A program made the translations under genes and the position numbers. Positions 51,196-60,189 of a stretch of DNA of 64,000 bases are shown here, piece by piece. A model generated the notes under the pieces. It was given only the letters and a program-made list of their open reading frames with translations, searched no databases and was not told the DNA's origin. This stretch comes from Pseudomonadaceae bacterium (GTDB lineage Bacteria; Pseudomonadota; Gammaproteobacteria; Pseudomonadales; Azotimanducaceae): the NCBI GenBank assembly GCA_024743175.1, contig JANSXA010000003.1, positions 186,001 through 250,000 on the forward strand, given 5' to 3'. The first letter of the stretch is position 1. Every line of letters starts with the position of its first letter.

Positions 51196-52077
51196 TCAGT
51201 GGTCGTCCGGGCACGGCCCGGTTTCAACCTGTATGGTTGAGTGATCAATGCCGAACTGCTGGTTCAGTACGCGTTTGATCTCGGCCACCACAGGTTGAAC
51301 CTCAGTCTGTTCCGGCACCAGAGCATGCAGGGTTAACAGGGGTTTTTCTGCGGTCAGCGCCCAGGCATGTACGTGATGGATCTCGGTAACCTCTGGTATG
51401 GATCGACTTAGAACGGTTTTGATTTCTTTCAGATCGACGTGCTGTGGCACACCTTCCAGCAGAATATGTGTGGATTCCTTGAGTACACCGTAGGCGCCAC
51501 GGCCGAGGATGAGCACAATCATCAATGCCAGCACCGGGTCGGCGTACAGCCAGCCAAACCAGTACACACACACCGCCGCAATGATTGCGGCCGCAGATCC
51601 CAGCAGATCACCCAGCACATGCAGAGCGGCGGCACGCACGTTGCCGGTATCTGATGCGCCATGCAGCCATCTGAAAGCCACAAGGTTAATCACAAAGCCG
51701 ATAATTGCGACAATCAGCGCAGGTATCGGTTTGATCATTTCAGGCGCTGCCAGTCGATGTACCGCCTCGATTGAAATCCAGACGATCAGTGCCACCAGAG
51801 TCAGCCCGTTAATGAACGCAGCCAATACCTGAAAGCGGTGATAACCGTAAGACAACTTCTGGTCAAAGCCTTTTGCGGAGATGCGAGCAGCCCACCAGGA
51901 TAATCCAAGAGCAGTCGCATCCAGGAACATGTGCCCGGCGTCTGCGATAAGGACCAGGGCGTTTGTAAGCAGACCTGCCGCAAGTTCCACCAGCATAAAG
52001 GTGGCAATCAGGAAAAACGCGCGCCCTAACAGCCGACTGTCGGTGTGGGTATGGTGATGTGAGTGATCGTGGGCCAT
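51196..52077 (-). CDS. Cation diffusion facilitator zinc/cadmium exporter
   Basis: A 293-residue six-helix CDF transporter. A His-rich amino end (HDHSHHHTHTD) precedes TM1. Metal-site motifs are HMFLD in TM2 (IADAGHMFLD) and HVLGD in TM5, the 2-His/2-Asp pattern of zinc exporters. The C-terminal cytoplasmic domain has HHVHAWALT. It exchanges Zn2+ for protons at the inner membrane. It begins 3 bases after the stop of the upstream flavoprotein gene, so the two are probably co-transcribed, although a functional link is not evident. Confidence 0.94.
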   Translation of the reverse strand: MAHDHSHHHTHTDSRLLGRAFFLIATFMLVELAAGLLTNALVLIADAGHMFLDATALGLSWWAARISAKGFDQKLSYGYHRFQVLAAFINGLTLVALIVWISIEAVHRLAAPEMIKPIPALIVAIIGFVINLVAFRWLHGASDTGNVRAAALHVLGDLLGSAAAIIAAVCVYWFGWLYADPVLALMIVLILGRGAYGVLKESTHILLEGVPQHVDLKEIKTVLSRSIPEVTEIHHVHAWALTAEKPLLTLHALVPEQTEVQPVVAEIKRVLNQQFGIDHSTIQVETGPCPDDH

Positions 52078-52080
52078 AAC

Positions 52081-53235
52081 TTACAGCGGCTGACTGGTGT
52101 CCATGCCAAGCAGTATTTTTCCCACCACTTCATAAGTGGGTTGCGCCACCATGATGTGCTGTGTGGGGACGTGCACGTCGCGAAAACATTGCTGAAGTTT
52201 CGATTTGCTGTAAATCGCAGTACCCCCGGCAGCGTGATACAGCTTGTCAACAACTTCCACCGCCGACCAGGCGTTGTTGGTTGCGGCTAACCGCAGTTTG
52301 GCCTTGCTTGATTGATCAAGACGCCCCTCAGCACTGGCCTGCTGCCAGGCTTCGTCAATGTAGGCGGCGGTTAAAGCCCGGGCGCTGGCCAGCTTAGCCT
52401 GGGCCTGGGCCAGATCTTTCTGTACGGCAGGTCGATTGGCCAGCGAACGTGATGAGCCAGTGGGTGTTTTAGCGCCAGCCAGATTAATGAATTCATCTAC
52501 CGCACGCTGAGCAATACCAATGGACACCGCTGAGACGCCCAGGGCGAGCAGACCGAAGGTGGGAAAACGATACAGGGGGCTATCAACCTGGGCGCGTTTG
52601 CCAAGCACAACCCAGCGACCTTCCGGTACAAAGGCATTGTTCACTTCAATGTCGTGACTGCCGGTACCGCGCAGCCCGGAGGTGTCCCAGGTATCGTCAT
52701 GAATGGTGACTTCATCAGCTGGAAAAAACGCCAGCACCGGTTCCGGCTGCCCGTGTTTGTTGACTCGCGGCTCGCCATTTTCAGTGACGCTACAACCGCC
52801 GCATATCCAGTTCGCAACCTGAGAACCACTGCCAAATGGCCAGCGACCGGATACTCTTAAGCCATTCTCAGCCGCGTTTACGTGCGCTTTACCGATAGGT
52901 GCGGTCACGCCAACTGTTATTGCGCGTGGATTGTCGCCGTAAATTTTCTGCGCCCATTCGGGTGCCAGAGAAGCGCTGAGTAATCCGGTTGTGCTGCCAA
53001 TCATCAGGCACCAGCCCACGGCGCCATCGGCGTAACCGGTAGTGGCCAGAGTGTCGAAAAACTGCTGCGGCTGGCATTCGTGGCCTCCGTATGCTGCAGG
53101 CACCAGCATGCGAAACAATCCGGCGTCGGCCATCTTGTCAGCCAGACCCTGTGGCATTCTGCGGTTGGCTTCTATGCTGGGCGCCAGGTCATTGATCTGC
53201 TCGTAAAAAGATTCTGCAACGGCAACGGTATTCAA
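52081..53235 (-). CDS. Acyl-CoA dehydrogenase-fold flavoprotein (monooxygenase-like)
   Basis: A 384-residue protein of the acyl-CoA dehydrogenase superfamily. The amino helical part (LADKMADAGLFRMLVPAAYGG), central beta domain (GRWPFGSGSQVANWICGG and DTWDTSGLRGTGSHDIEV) and C-terminal four-helix part are all present. The GTGSHDIEV element and absence of the catalytic Glu motif of ordinary dehydrogenases resemble the HsaA/HpaB-type group D monooxygenases and DszC-like enzymes. It could hydroxylate an aromatic or sterol-derived ring with reduced flavin. No flavin reductase gene is next to it. Followed by the CDF gene after 3 bases. Confidence 0.85.
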   Translation of the reverse strand: MNTVAVAESFYEQINDLAPSIEANRRMPQGLADKMADAGLFRMLVPAAYGGHECQPQQFFDTLATTGYADGAVGWCLMIGSTTGLLSASLAPEWAQKIYGDNPRAITVGVTAPIGKAHVNAAENGLRVSGRWPFGSGSQVANWICGGCSVTENGEPRVNKHGQPEPVLAFFPADEVTIHDDTWDTSGLRGTGSHDIEVNNAFVPEGRWVVLGKRAQVDSPLYRFPTFGLLALGVSAVSIGIAQRAVDEFINLAGAKTPTGSSRSLANRPAVQKDLAQAQAKLASARALTAAYIDEAWQQASAEGRLDQSSKAKLRLAATNNAWSAVEVVDKLYHAAGGTAIYSKSKLQQCFRDVHVPTQHIMVAQPTYEVVGKILLGMDTSQPL

Positions 53236-53323
53236 AAGTGTCTCTCCAGTGTAGTGATTGATTATCTGCGATTGCTTGAGTGGAAGAAACCTCTGAGTTT
53301 GCGATAGTTATGCACAGGTGCCA

Positions 53324-54775
53324 TCAGCAATGCAGAAATGTAGGACAGTTTTTCAGGCGCACGTAGTGACCCAGTTCACCCTGCAGGTACAGGTGTTCAC
53401 CGACCTGCACAAACGCAACCGTGACAACAGGGTCATTTGCACGACGAAACAGATGATGATCAACTGCAAACAGGGGCGTTTCTTTACGTGCTGTTACTAA
53501 CCACAGCTGACCCTCGCGTAACTCAACTTTGACCTTCTGCATCTTGCCGGCTTGCCAGGCGGCCACCCCAAACCGTGTGCTTGATGGATAGTACGTGCCG
53601 GTTAAGACGTTCAGCGCCGCTTTGCTGAGGTGAAACTCTGGTGGTTTGTCTGGGTCGGGCAGGTCAATCGTTAAGAACCCTTCGATAGCACGCTCGATTT
53701 CCCTCAGCGCCCCTGGGTTGTCACTGGTTATGTTGGCCACGTACCCACGTTGACGCCCGGCCATGATGCTCAACCGGGAGCGGTAGCCGTCTGCATCACC
53801 GCCGTGATTGTGCCAGGTGAAACCGCGACGGATACGCGGGTAAAAACCAGCCGCGTAGTCAAACGTGAACTCAGGCGCAAATCGGCGTCCGTGGGGTTGA
53901 CGCAGATGCCGGTGCTGCAGATTAGACAGGGCAGCAGGTTGCAACAGTTCAACTAACAGTTTCTGCATGTCGGCAGTAGAGGCGTTAAGGGCCCCAAAGC
54001 CTGCAAAAGTCATCTGCCAGTAAGGGATCGGTGTTGTGCCATCAGCCTGATAACCCGGCAGCAGATTGTGATTCTGAACAAAACTGGCGCTGGTGAACTG
54101 AAGTGGTTTAAACACGCGCTGTAGAACTGTTTCGGCGTAACTCCGCCCGCTTACGTGTTCGATGAGCAGCTGACTGAGCCCGGGTGTCAGATTGGAATAG
54201 GCATGTTGCAGTCCGGGAGGCCATAACGTGCGCAACTGACTGCGTTCAAAGGCCAGTGCCTGAGTCAGTCCCATGGGTTCATTGAAGTTGAAAGCACGGG
54301 CTGACAGATCCGCGAATCCTGCCCGCAGTTCGATCAGGTCAATGACCCGAATCGGCTGATCAGCTTCCCAGGCATTATCCCAGAGCGAGGCGTCGAGATA
54401 GGTGCTGATCGGTGTGTGCAGCTCAACCCGGCCTTCCTCGGCGAGAGCAAGCACTGTCAGCGCGGTAAACGTTTTGCTGATTGAGCCCCAACGTAAGACA
54501 GCATCAGGGGTACAGTCCAGAGTGACCGACTCGACTTGAGCGGGGTGGTCCTTTATCCAGCTGAGGGAAAGGCAGGGAATGTTGTGGCGTCGTTTGATTT
54601 CCTGCAAGGTATGACGCAGCGTCGCACCCTTTTTTGGCGACACATCAGCGCTCTCTGCGGATGCTTGCAAGTCTGGAATCGCGAGCGCGATAAAACCCAA
54701 GAAGGCGAATATCCAGGCACCGCTTTGCAACCGTCTAAGCCGCAAAGACACGGCACTAATGTAAGGGAACAACAT
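53324..54775 (-). CDS. Exported serine hydrolase (beta-lactamase/D-Ala-D-Ala peptidase-like)
   Basis: About 483 residues. A signal region LRRLQSGAWIFAFLGFIALAI is followed by the catalytic domain: nucleophile SISK within WGSISKTFTA, a tyrosine motif AYSNL, and HNHGGDADGYRS matching the third motif. A C-terminal beta domain (from about residue 385) resembles the lipocalin-like tail seen in this family. The frame remains open to 54913; ATG 54775 or 54787 is likely, and the former ATG overlaps the ATG of the divergent asparaginase-like gene. Probably acts on peptides or esters in the periplasm. Confidence 0.86.
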   Translation of the reverse strand: MLFPYISAVSLRLRRLQSGAWIFAFLGFIALAIPDLQASAESADVSPKKGATLRHTLQEIKRRHNIPCLSLSWIKDHPAQVESVTLDCTPDAVLRWGSISKTFTALTVLALAEEGRVELHTPISTYLDASLWDNAWEADQPIRVIDLIELRAGFADLSARAFNFNEPMGLTQALAFERSQLRTLWPPGLQHAYSNLTPGLSQLLIEHVSGRSYAETVLQRVFKPLQFTSASFVQNHNLLPGYQADGTTPIPYWQMTFAGFGALNASTADMQKLLVELLQPAALSNLQHRHLRQPHGRRFAPEFTFDYAAGFYPRIRRGFTWHNHGGDADGYRSRLSIMAGRQRGYVANITSDNPGALREIERAIEGFLTIDLPDPDKPPEFHLSKAALNVLTGTYYPSSTRFGVAAWQAGKMQKVKVELREGQLWLVTARKETPLFAVDHHLFRRANDPVVTVAFVQVGEHLYLQGELGHYVRLKNCPTFLHC

Positions 54776-55850
54776 GACATCCAGCATAACATCCTGCTTC
54801 GCTCTGCAGCGGGTAACTCGACAGATAGCTCGCGCAGTTCCATTGTTTGCGCTGGTTCTGCTGAGTGCGAGTGCGTTCGCAACCCAGCAAGCAGCGCCTG
54901 TTGCCATCGCCATTCACGGCGGTGCAGGTACGCTTAAGGCAGCTGACTTGACCGATGATCTCAAAGCGGCCTATCTCAGCAAAATGACCGACGCGCTCAG
55001 AACAGGCCACGACATATTGCGCTCAGGCGGTGCCAGTGTTGACGCGGTGGTAGCCACAGTTGAAGTCCTGGAGCAGTCACCGCTGTTTAATGCCGGGATA
55101 GGTGCGGTGATGACGTTTGAAGGCAAACACGAACTGGATGCCAGCCTGATGTCAGGCGCAGATCTTCAGGCGGGGGCTGTGTCTGGTGTCACCACGGTGG
55201 GTAGTCCGATACGTCTGGCCCACACTGTCATGCTGCAATCGCCTCACGTCATGCTGGCCGGGCCAGGTGCTGAAGGTTTTGCCCGCAGCATTGGCATGCC
55301 TGCGGTGGACAACACAAGTTTCACAACCCCCCGGCGCGCTGAACAGTTGCAACGTGTAAAAGAGCGCATCAATGCGCGCATAAGTGCGCGTACCGATTTA
55401 GAACAGCGGGTACCGCCGCACAAATGGGGGACGGTCGGTGCAGTAGCATTAGATCGTGATGGTAATCTGGCTGCGGCCACTTCAACCGGTGGCATGACGG
55501 CCAAGCGCTGGGGTCGGGTCGGTGATTCACCCATCATTGGTGCCGGCACCTTTGCGGATAACAGATCCTGCGCTGTGTCTGCCACTGGCCATGGCGAGTA
55601 CTTTATTCGTTTCAATGTCGCTGCAGATATCTGTGCCCGGGTGCGTTACCGGCAGGCGACGATTGGTGAAGCGGCTCAACAGGTCCTGTTTGATGAATTA
55701 CTTCCGGTGGGCGGCACCGGCGGGGTGATTGTGATCAACCCCAGGGGTGACATCGTGATGCCCTTTAACACGCCAGGTATGTATCGCGGTGCAATTGACA
55801 CTGATGGCAACCTGCAACTGGGTATTTTCAAGCAATCAGAAGAGCAGTAA
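54774..55850 (+). CDS. Exported isoaspartyl peptidase/L-asparaginase (Ntn hydrolase)
   Basis: A 358-residue type 2 asparaginase precursor. A signal peptide (residues 1-36, ending SASAFA) precedes AIAIHGGAGTL. The autocleavage site and Thr nucleophile is T220 in HKWGTVGAVALD, with later GTGGVIVINP and a TPGMYRGA end. It cleaves beta-aspartyl dipeptides or asparagine after self-processing into two chains in the periplasm. ATG 54774 follows AAGGGAAC. Divergent from the serine hydrolase; the two start codons overlap. About 90 bases ahead of the enoyl-CoA hydratase. Confidence 0.93.
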   Translation: MTSSITSCFALQRVTRQIARAVPLFALVLLSASAFATQQAAPVAIAIHGGAGTLKAADLTDDLKAAYLSKMTDALRTGHDILRSGGASVDAVVATVEVLEQSPLFNAGIGAVMTFEGKHELDASLMSGADLQAGAVSGVTTVGSPIRLAHTVMLQSPHVMLAGPGAEGFARSIGMPAVDNTSFTTPRRAEQLQRVKERINARISARTDLEQRVPPHKWGTVGAVALDRDGNLAAATSTGGMTAKRWGRVGDSPIIGAGTFADNRSCAVSATGHGEYFIRFNVAADICARVRYRQATIGEAAQQVLFDELLPVGGTGGVIVINPRGDIVMPFNTPGMYRGAIDTDGNLQLGIFKQSEEQ

Positions 55851-55939
55851 TGATCATTGGCCAGGCGTAGAGCTCACACTCGATTTTACGGTACCCTTAT
55901 CAGCTGATTTTGCAGAGCTGAATTTTTTAGGGGGAACGT

Positions 55940-56725
55940 ATGGAAAGAATGGCTTTAGAGTTTGTCGGCAATGTTGCCGTGTTGAAGTTTAATCACCCGG
56001 AGGTGATGAACGCCGTGGGTCAACAGATGCTGGGTGATTTTGCCGAAGCGGTTGAAGCCATCAAAGATCCGGCAAATGGTGCGCGGTGTCTGCTGCTGAC
56101 CGGGGAAGGCCGTGGTTTCTGCGCTGGCGCTAATCTCCAGGATGATGCTAAGCGCGAGGGTAAAGCCAAGCCCGCAGGTTCAGCGTTGCGTAACTTTTAC
56201 CATCCGCTGATGTTTGAGCTGCGCAGTCTGGAAATGCCTATAGTCACTGCAGTTAACGGCGCTGCTGCCGGTGTGGGTATGAGCTTTGCGATGCTGGGCG
56301 ATATCGTCTGCGCCTCCAAATCAGGCTTTTTTCTGCAGGCGTTTGCCCGCATAGGCCTCATTCCTGATGGCGGTTCAACCTTTATGTTACCCCGTCTTGT
56401 CGGTTGGGGGCGGGCAATGGAGCTGTCGATGCTGGCCGAACGCCTGCCCGCGGAACAAGCCCATGAATGGGGTCTGGTGAATCGCCTGTTCGAAGATAAC
56501 GCGGCGCTGATGGAAGGCGCGATGGGTATTGCGCAGAAGCTGGCCAATGGTCCGCGCTCTTTAACCCTGATCCGCAAAGCTTACTGGCAGACCTGGCAGA
56601 ACTCGTTTGAACAACAACTGGAACTGGAAGCGCAGCTGCAGAACGAAGCAGGCGCCTCAAGTGATTTTGGTGAAGGGGTGAAAGCATTCCTGGAAAAACG
56701 CGACGCTGCGTTTTCCGGACAGTAG
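55940..56725 (+). CDS. Enoyl-CoA hydratase/isomerase family protein
   Basis: A 261-residue crotonase-fold enzyme. The oxyanion-hole segments are GRGFCAGANLQDD near 57-69 and NGAAAGVGMSFAMLGDIVCAS near 108-128; FARIGLIPDGGSTFMLPR near 134-151 carries a catalytic acidic region. It hydrates or isomerises enoyl-CoA in beta-oxidation-like pathways. ATG 55940 follows TTAGGGGGAACGT. The SDR gene follows in the same direction after about 9 bases, suggesting a two-gene beta-oxidation module. Confidence 0.93.
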   Translation: MERMALEFVGNVAVLKFNHPEVMNAVGQQMLGDFAEAVEAIKDPANGARCLLLTGEGRGFCAGANLQDDAKREGKAKPAGSALRNFYHPLMFELRSLEMPIVTAVNGAAAGVGMSFAMLGDIVCASKSGFFLQAFARIGLIPDGGSTFMLPRLVGWGRAMELSMLAERLPAEQAHEWGLVNRLFEDNAALMEGAMGIAQKLANGPRSLTLIRKAYWQTWQNSFEQQLELEAQLQNEAGASSDFGEGVKAFLEKRDAAFSGQ

Positions 56726-56734
56726 GGGGTGGTG

Positions 56735-57514
56735 ATGTCTTTACAGGGACGAGTAGCGCTGGTTACTGGAGGCAGTCGCGGTGTTGGTCGTGCGATTGCC
56801 ATTTCATTGGCAAAGCAGGGCGCCACAGTTGCGGTGAATTACCGCCGCGACGATGAAGCAGCAGAGCAGACCGTGGCTGAAATTGTCGCAGCGGGTGGCA
56901 GCGCAAAAGCCTACGCCGCGTCGGTAGACGATTTTGATCAGGATGCGCAGATGGTGGCCGCTATCGAGGCTGATTTCGGCCCGGTGGGCATTCTTGTCAA
57001 CAACGCGGGCATCGCCAGCCGCGGGCAGTCTGTTGCGGATACAGATCCTGCTGAACTGCAGCGCGTGGTGGCAACCCACGCATTTGGTCCGCACTATCTT
57101 GCGAAGCTTGTGCTGCCAGGTATGCGTCAGCTGGAGCGCGGTGACATCGTCATGATCAGCAGCGTCGCGACGCGCTCTCTCGGTAGTCATGGCGCACCCT
57201 ATAACATGGGTAAAACCGCCATGGAAGCATTGGCCTATACGTTAGCCAAAGAAGAGCGGCGTTATGGCATACGCGTGAATATCGTAGCCCCGGGGCTGGT
57301 AGAAACGGATATGGGCAAACGCCTGATCAAGGCCACCCAGGGTGTGCAGGATATCCGCTCGCTGGATGACAGCATGCCGTTCGGGCGGGTTTGTCAGCCC
57401 CAGGACGTCGCCAACGTGGTCGACTTTCTCGTTTCCTCTCAGAACAGCTATCTGACCGGAGAGCGCTTGTACTGTGATGGTGGTGGCCCGGTGCCTACCC
57501 GGGCGATGGACTGA
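56735..57514 (+). CDS. Short-chain dehydrogenase/reductase (3-oxoacyl-ACP reductase-like)
   Basis: A 259-residue SDR. The cofactor site VTGGSRGVGRAIA is at about 9-21, NNAG near 88-91, the catalytic Ser in MISSVATRS and the YxxxK pair in APYNMGKTAMEAL. It converts a hydroxyacyl or ketoacyl thioester with NAD(P)H. I use ATG 56735, which lies five bases after AGGGGG; GTG codons at 56729 and 56732 are in frame too close to the ribosome site. Downstream of the enoyl-CoA hydratase and convergent with the deacetylase gene by one base. Confidence 0.93.
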   Translation: MSLQGRVALVTGGSRGVGRAIAISLAKQGATVAVNYRRDDEAAEQTVAEIVAAGGSAKAYAASVDDFDQDAQMVAAIEADFGPVGILVNNAGIASRGQSVADTDPAELQRVVATHAFGPHYLAKLVLPGMRQLERGDIVMISSVATRSLGSHGAPYNMGKTAMEALAYTLAKEERRYGIRVNIVAPGLVETDMGKRLIKATQGVQDIRSLDDSMPFGRVCQPQDVANVVDFLVSSQNSYLTGERLYCDGGGPVPTRAMD

Positions 57515-58435
57515 TCATACGCTCAATGCGGTAAGGTGTGCCTCGACGCTGCGACACAGAGCGTCGAGGTTATAACCGCCTTCCAGCGTAGCCAGAATAC
57601 GCCCACTGCAGAATTGATTAGCGTTATCAACAATAAATTCTGTCACCCAGGTGTAATCGTCCTCAACCAGGTCAATGTCTGCTAACGGATCTTCTGTATG
57701 GGCGTCAAAACCCGCGGAGACCAGAATCAGGTCTGGTTTGTGTCGTTCAAGCGCCGGTAACCAATCCCTTTCAACCAGGGCTCGGAAAACATTCCCGCGG
57801 CTGCCAGCGGCCATGGGTGTATGGACAATGTTGTAACGGTCAACATCGTAGCCTCGATTGGGGTAGTGAGGATGCTGGAAGCTCGAGCACACCAGTACAT
57901 CCGCGTTGTCTTTGAATATGTCCACGGTGCCGTTGCCATGATGGACGTCAAAATCCAGGATGGCGACACGGTCAATACTGTCCTGGGCCAATGCGTGCAG
58001 AGCCCCGATGGCGACGCTGTTGAGCAGACAGAAACCCATCGCGCTGTTGATTTCCGCATGGTGCCCTGGCGGCCGCACCGCGCAGAAAACGCGTTTTGTG
58101 CGTCCACTGATGAGGTCATCAACCCCAGCAACAACCGCACCGGCCGCAACGTGGGCTGCCTGCTCACTGCGCGTGCCCATCCAGGTATCCGGATCAACAG
58201 GGGTTAACAGAGTGTCGTCAGCGGGCACGCCAGCGTGAATAAATGCCAGATGGGAGGCCGGATGGGCGCGCAGGATGTCCTCCTCCAGCGCCGCAGGTGC
58301 ATCCAGAATCGGATACTGCTGGCTGATACCGCACTCATTCAGATGCTGCAATACTCGTTGCAGCCTCTGAGGTGTTTCCGGATGACCGTCGGGTACTCTG
58401 TGCTCGAGGCAGACAGGATGACTATAGATATGCAT
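57515..58435 (-). CDS. Histone deacetylase-like amidohydrolase
   Basis: A 306-residue class II HDAC-like zinc enzyme. The catalytic histidines are H125/H126 (RPPGHHAE), and zinc is held by D163 and H165 (DFDVHHGNGT) and a later Asp in SAGFDAHTEDPL. Bacterial members deacetylate acetylpolyamines, acetoin or acetyllysine; the sequence does not decide. No signal peptide. It follows the EAL gene in the same direction by 42 bases. Confidence 0.93.
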   Translation of the reverse strand: MHIYSHPVCLEHRVPDGHPETPQRLQRVLQHLNECGISQQYPILDAPAALEEDILRAHPASHLAFIHAGVPADDTLLTPVDPDTWMGTRSEQAAHVAAGAVVAGVDDLISGRTKRVFCAVRPPGHHAEINSAMGFCLLNSVAIGALHALAQDSIDRVAILDFDVHHGNGTVDIFKDNADVLVCSSFQHPHYPNRGYDVDRYNIVHTPMAAGSRGNVFRALVERDWLPALERHKPDLILVSAGFDAHTEDPLADIDLVEDDYTWVTEFIVDNANQFCSGRILATLEGGYNLDALCRSVEAHLTALSV

Positions 58436-58477
58436 GAGCCCAGGCCTTAGGCGCAGTGAAAAACCGGTTATTCTAGG

Positions 58478-60106
58478 CTACTGAGAGACCTTCTTCGTAG
58501 GATTTTTTTCGACGCTGTGATCAGTCAGGTAGGCGCTGAAGTTCTTAAGCTCCACCGGTGCGGAAAACAGAAATCCCTGCGCGTCGCTGCAACCGATGTT
58601 TTCCAGCAGGGTTCGCTGAGATTCGGTTTCGACACCCACAGCCACACAACGCAGATCGAAGCGTTCTGCAACCTGACAGATCTGTGCAACAAGTGTTCGT
58701 ACGTTATCTTCCTGTTCGATTGAAGCCAGCAGCTTCCGGTCTATTTTTAACGTGTCTGCCGGGCAGCGCAGCAGCTTTTTGGCATCCACAACACCGACGC
58801 CCAGGTTGTCTATGGCTACCCGGACACCCAGGTCACGCAGATGAAAAAGCGTGCGGCGGTATTGGTCGACAACATGCAGCAGGTTGTCATGACTGAGCTC
58901 CAGTTCCAATTGACTGGGATTGATGTCGTTGTCTTTTATCAGCGATTCCAGCAGCGTGACGATTGCGCCTTTGTTGAACTGCTGGGGTGAAACATTGATG
59001 CCGATCACCAGCGCGTCGTGGGGTGGGGTGTTCCACTGCCAGAGGTTCTGACAGGTCTGTTTGAGTACCCAGTCGCCCATTCTATTGATCTCACCTCTGC
59101 GCTCAGCCAGGGGGATAAATTGATCTGGCGTTATGTTGCCAACATCAAGACCCTGCCAGCGCAACAGCACCTCGGCGCCGGTTATATTTGCACCTGCGAT
59201 ATCCCATTGTGGCTGTAAAGCCAGACTGAATTCGTCGCGATCCAGTGCCTCGGGAATAAGCTGGCTCAATTTCTCTGCTTCAAGGGCCCCCGTGCTGCGA
59301 TCGCCACCGTTCTGTTTGCTGGTTTCTTTAGCGGTCCAGGCGGCCTGCCATAACTGTTCTGGCGCAGCCAGGGTTTGGGTGTCGGCAAAACCACAGCTGA
59401 TGGTGAAATGCAGTTCCCCCCCACGGATAAAAACGTTTTCCCGACAGGCTGCCAGCAGGCGTTGGCTGGTCTGTTGCAGTGCTGCTCCGGTGAGCTGCGG
59501 ACACCAGGCAACAAAACAAGCGGCGTTGAAAATGCCCGGATAGGCATCATCGGGCAGCTGTGTTGAGATGTGCAGGCCAATCGCGCCCAGCAGATCAGTT
59601 TTGCTTACCGGGTCCAGGTTTTCGTACAGATGTTCTGCGTGATCAATCTCTACCACAATCAGGCCACAGGCCTGTCCAGCAAAGCGACGCACACTGTGCA
59701 GCAGTTCGCTGTGGCGGGGCAGTTGCGTAATGGGTTCTACTGTTGCGGAACGAAAAAACTGCGCTTCGAATTGAGCGACATTGGTCAACGTGGTCAGATG
59801 GTTAACAAGATGGGTATCAATATCTGCTTCGAGCAGCACGCTGCAGCGCTCCGGCAAACCGATATCTGTACCCGTCACGCCGAGGTAGATGGCATTGCAC
59901 TTCTCATGCTGCTGCAGGTAACGACTGACAGCGTGCAGCGCGTGCAGTTGATCAAAAACAATGAAGTCCACAATGCTTGAGTGGTCTGTCAGTTCATCAA
60001 TGCTCACTCTGGTCACCTGCCAGCCCAGGGCCTCGCACAGGTTTGTCCAGTTGATGGCCTGGCTCAGCTCAGCGGCAATGATGATGATATGCAGATTCTG
60101 TGGCAT
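58478..60106 (-). CDS. Degenerate GGDEF-EAL domain protein with receiver-like head
   Basis: A 542-residue protein. Residues 1-115 resemble a receiver or receiver-like fold without an obvious phosphoacceptor. A GGDEF-like domain (about 120-275) lacks the GGDEF signature, having FNAACFVAW in its place. The EAL domain (about 285-535) keeps GAEVLLR, INVSPQQF and LKIDR, but ELELSHD replaces the usual ELTES, DNLGVG replaces DDFGTG, and VAVGVET replaces VAEGVET. These losses predict no phosphodiesterase activity, so it probably binds c-di-GMP or acts through protein contact. It lies between the Lhr and deacetylase genes, all co-directional. Confidence 0.9.
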   Translation of the reverse strand: MPQNLHIIIIAAELSQAINWTNLCEALGWQVTRVSIDELTDHSSIVDFIVFDQLHALHAVSRYLQQHEKCNAIYLGVTGTDIGLPERCSVLLEADIDTHLVNHLTTLTNVAQFEAQFFRSATVEPITQLPRHSELLHSVRRFAGQACGLIVVEIDHAEHLYENLDPVSKTDLLGAIGLHISTQLPDDAYPGIFNAACFVAWCPQLTGAALQQTSQRLLAACRENVFIRGGELHFTISCGFADTQTLAAPEQLWQAAWTAKETSKQNGGDRSTGALEAEKLSQLIPEALDRDEFSLALQPQWDIAGANITGAEVLLRWQGLDVGNITPDQFIPLAERRGEINRMGDWVLKQTCQNLWQWNTPPHDALVIGINVSPQQFNKGAIVTLLESLIKDNDINPSQLELELSHDNLLHVVDQYRRTLFHLRDLGVRVAIDNLGVGVVDAKKLLRCPADTLKIDRKLLASIEQEDNVRTLVAQICQVAERFDLRCVAVGVETESQRTLLENIGCSDAQGFLFSAPVELKNFSAYLTDHSVEKNPTKKVSQ

Positions 60107-60189
60107 GTTGCTCTATTCAAGAAACCAGGACGACAAATATGAGTTTAGACCAGATCTGAACCCTGCTCGCCACAGCGCCACCTAAATCA

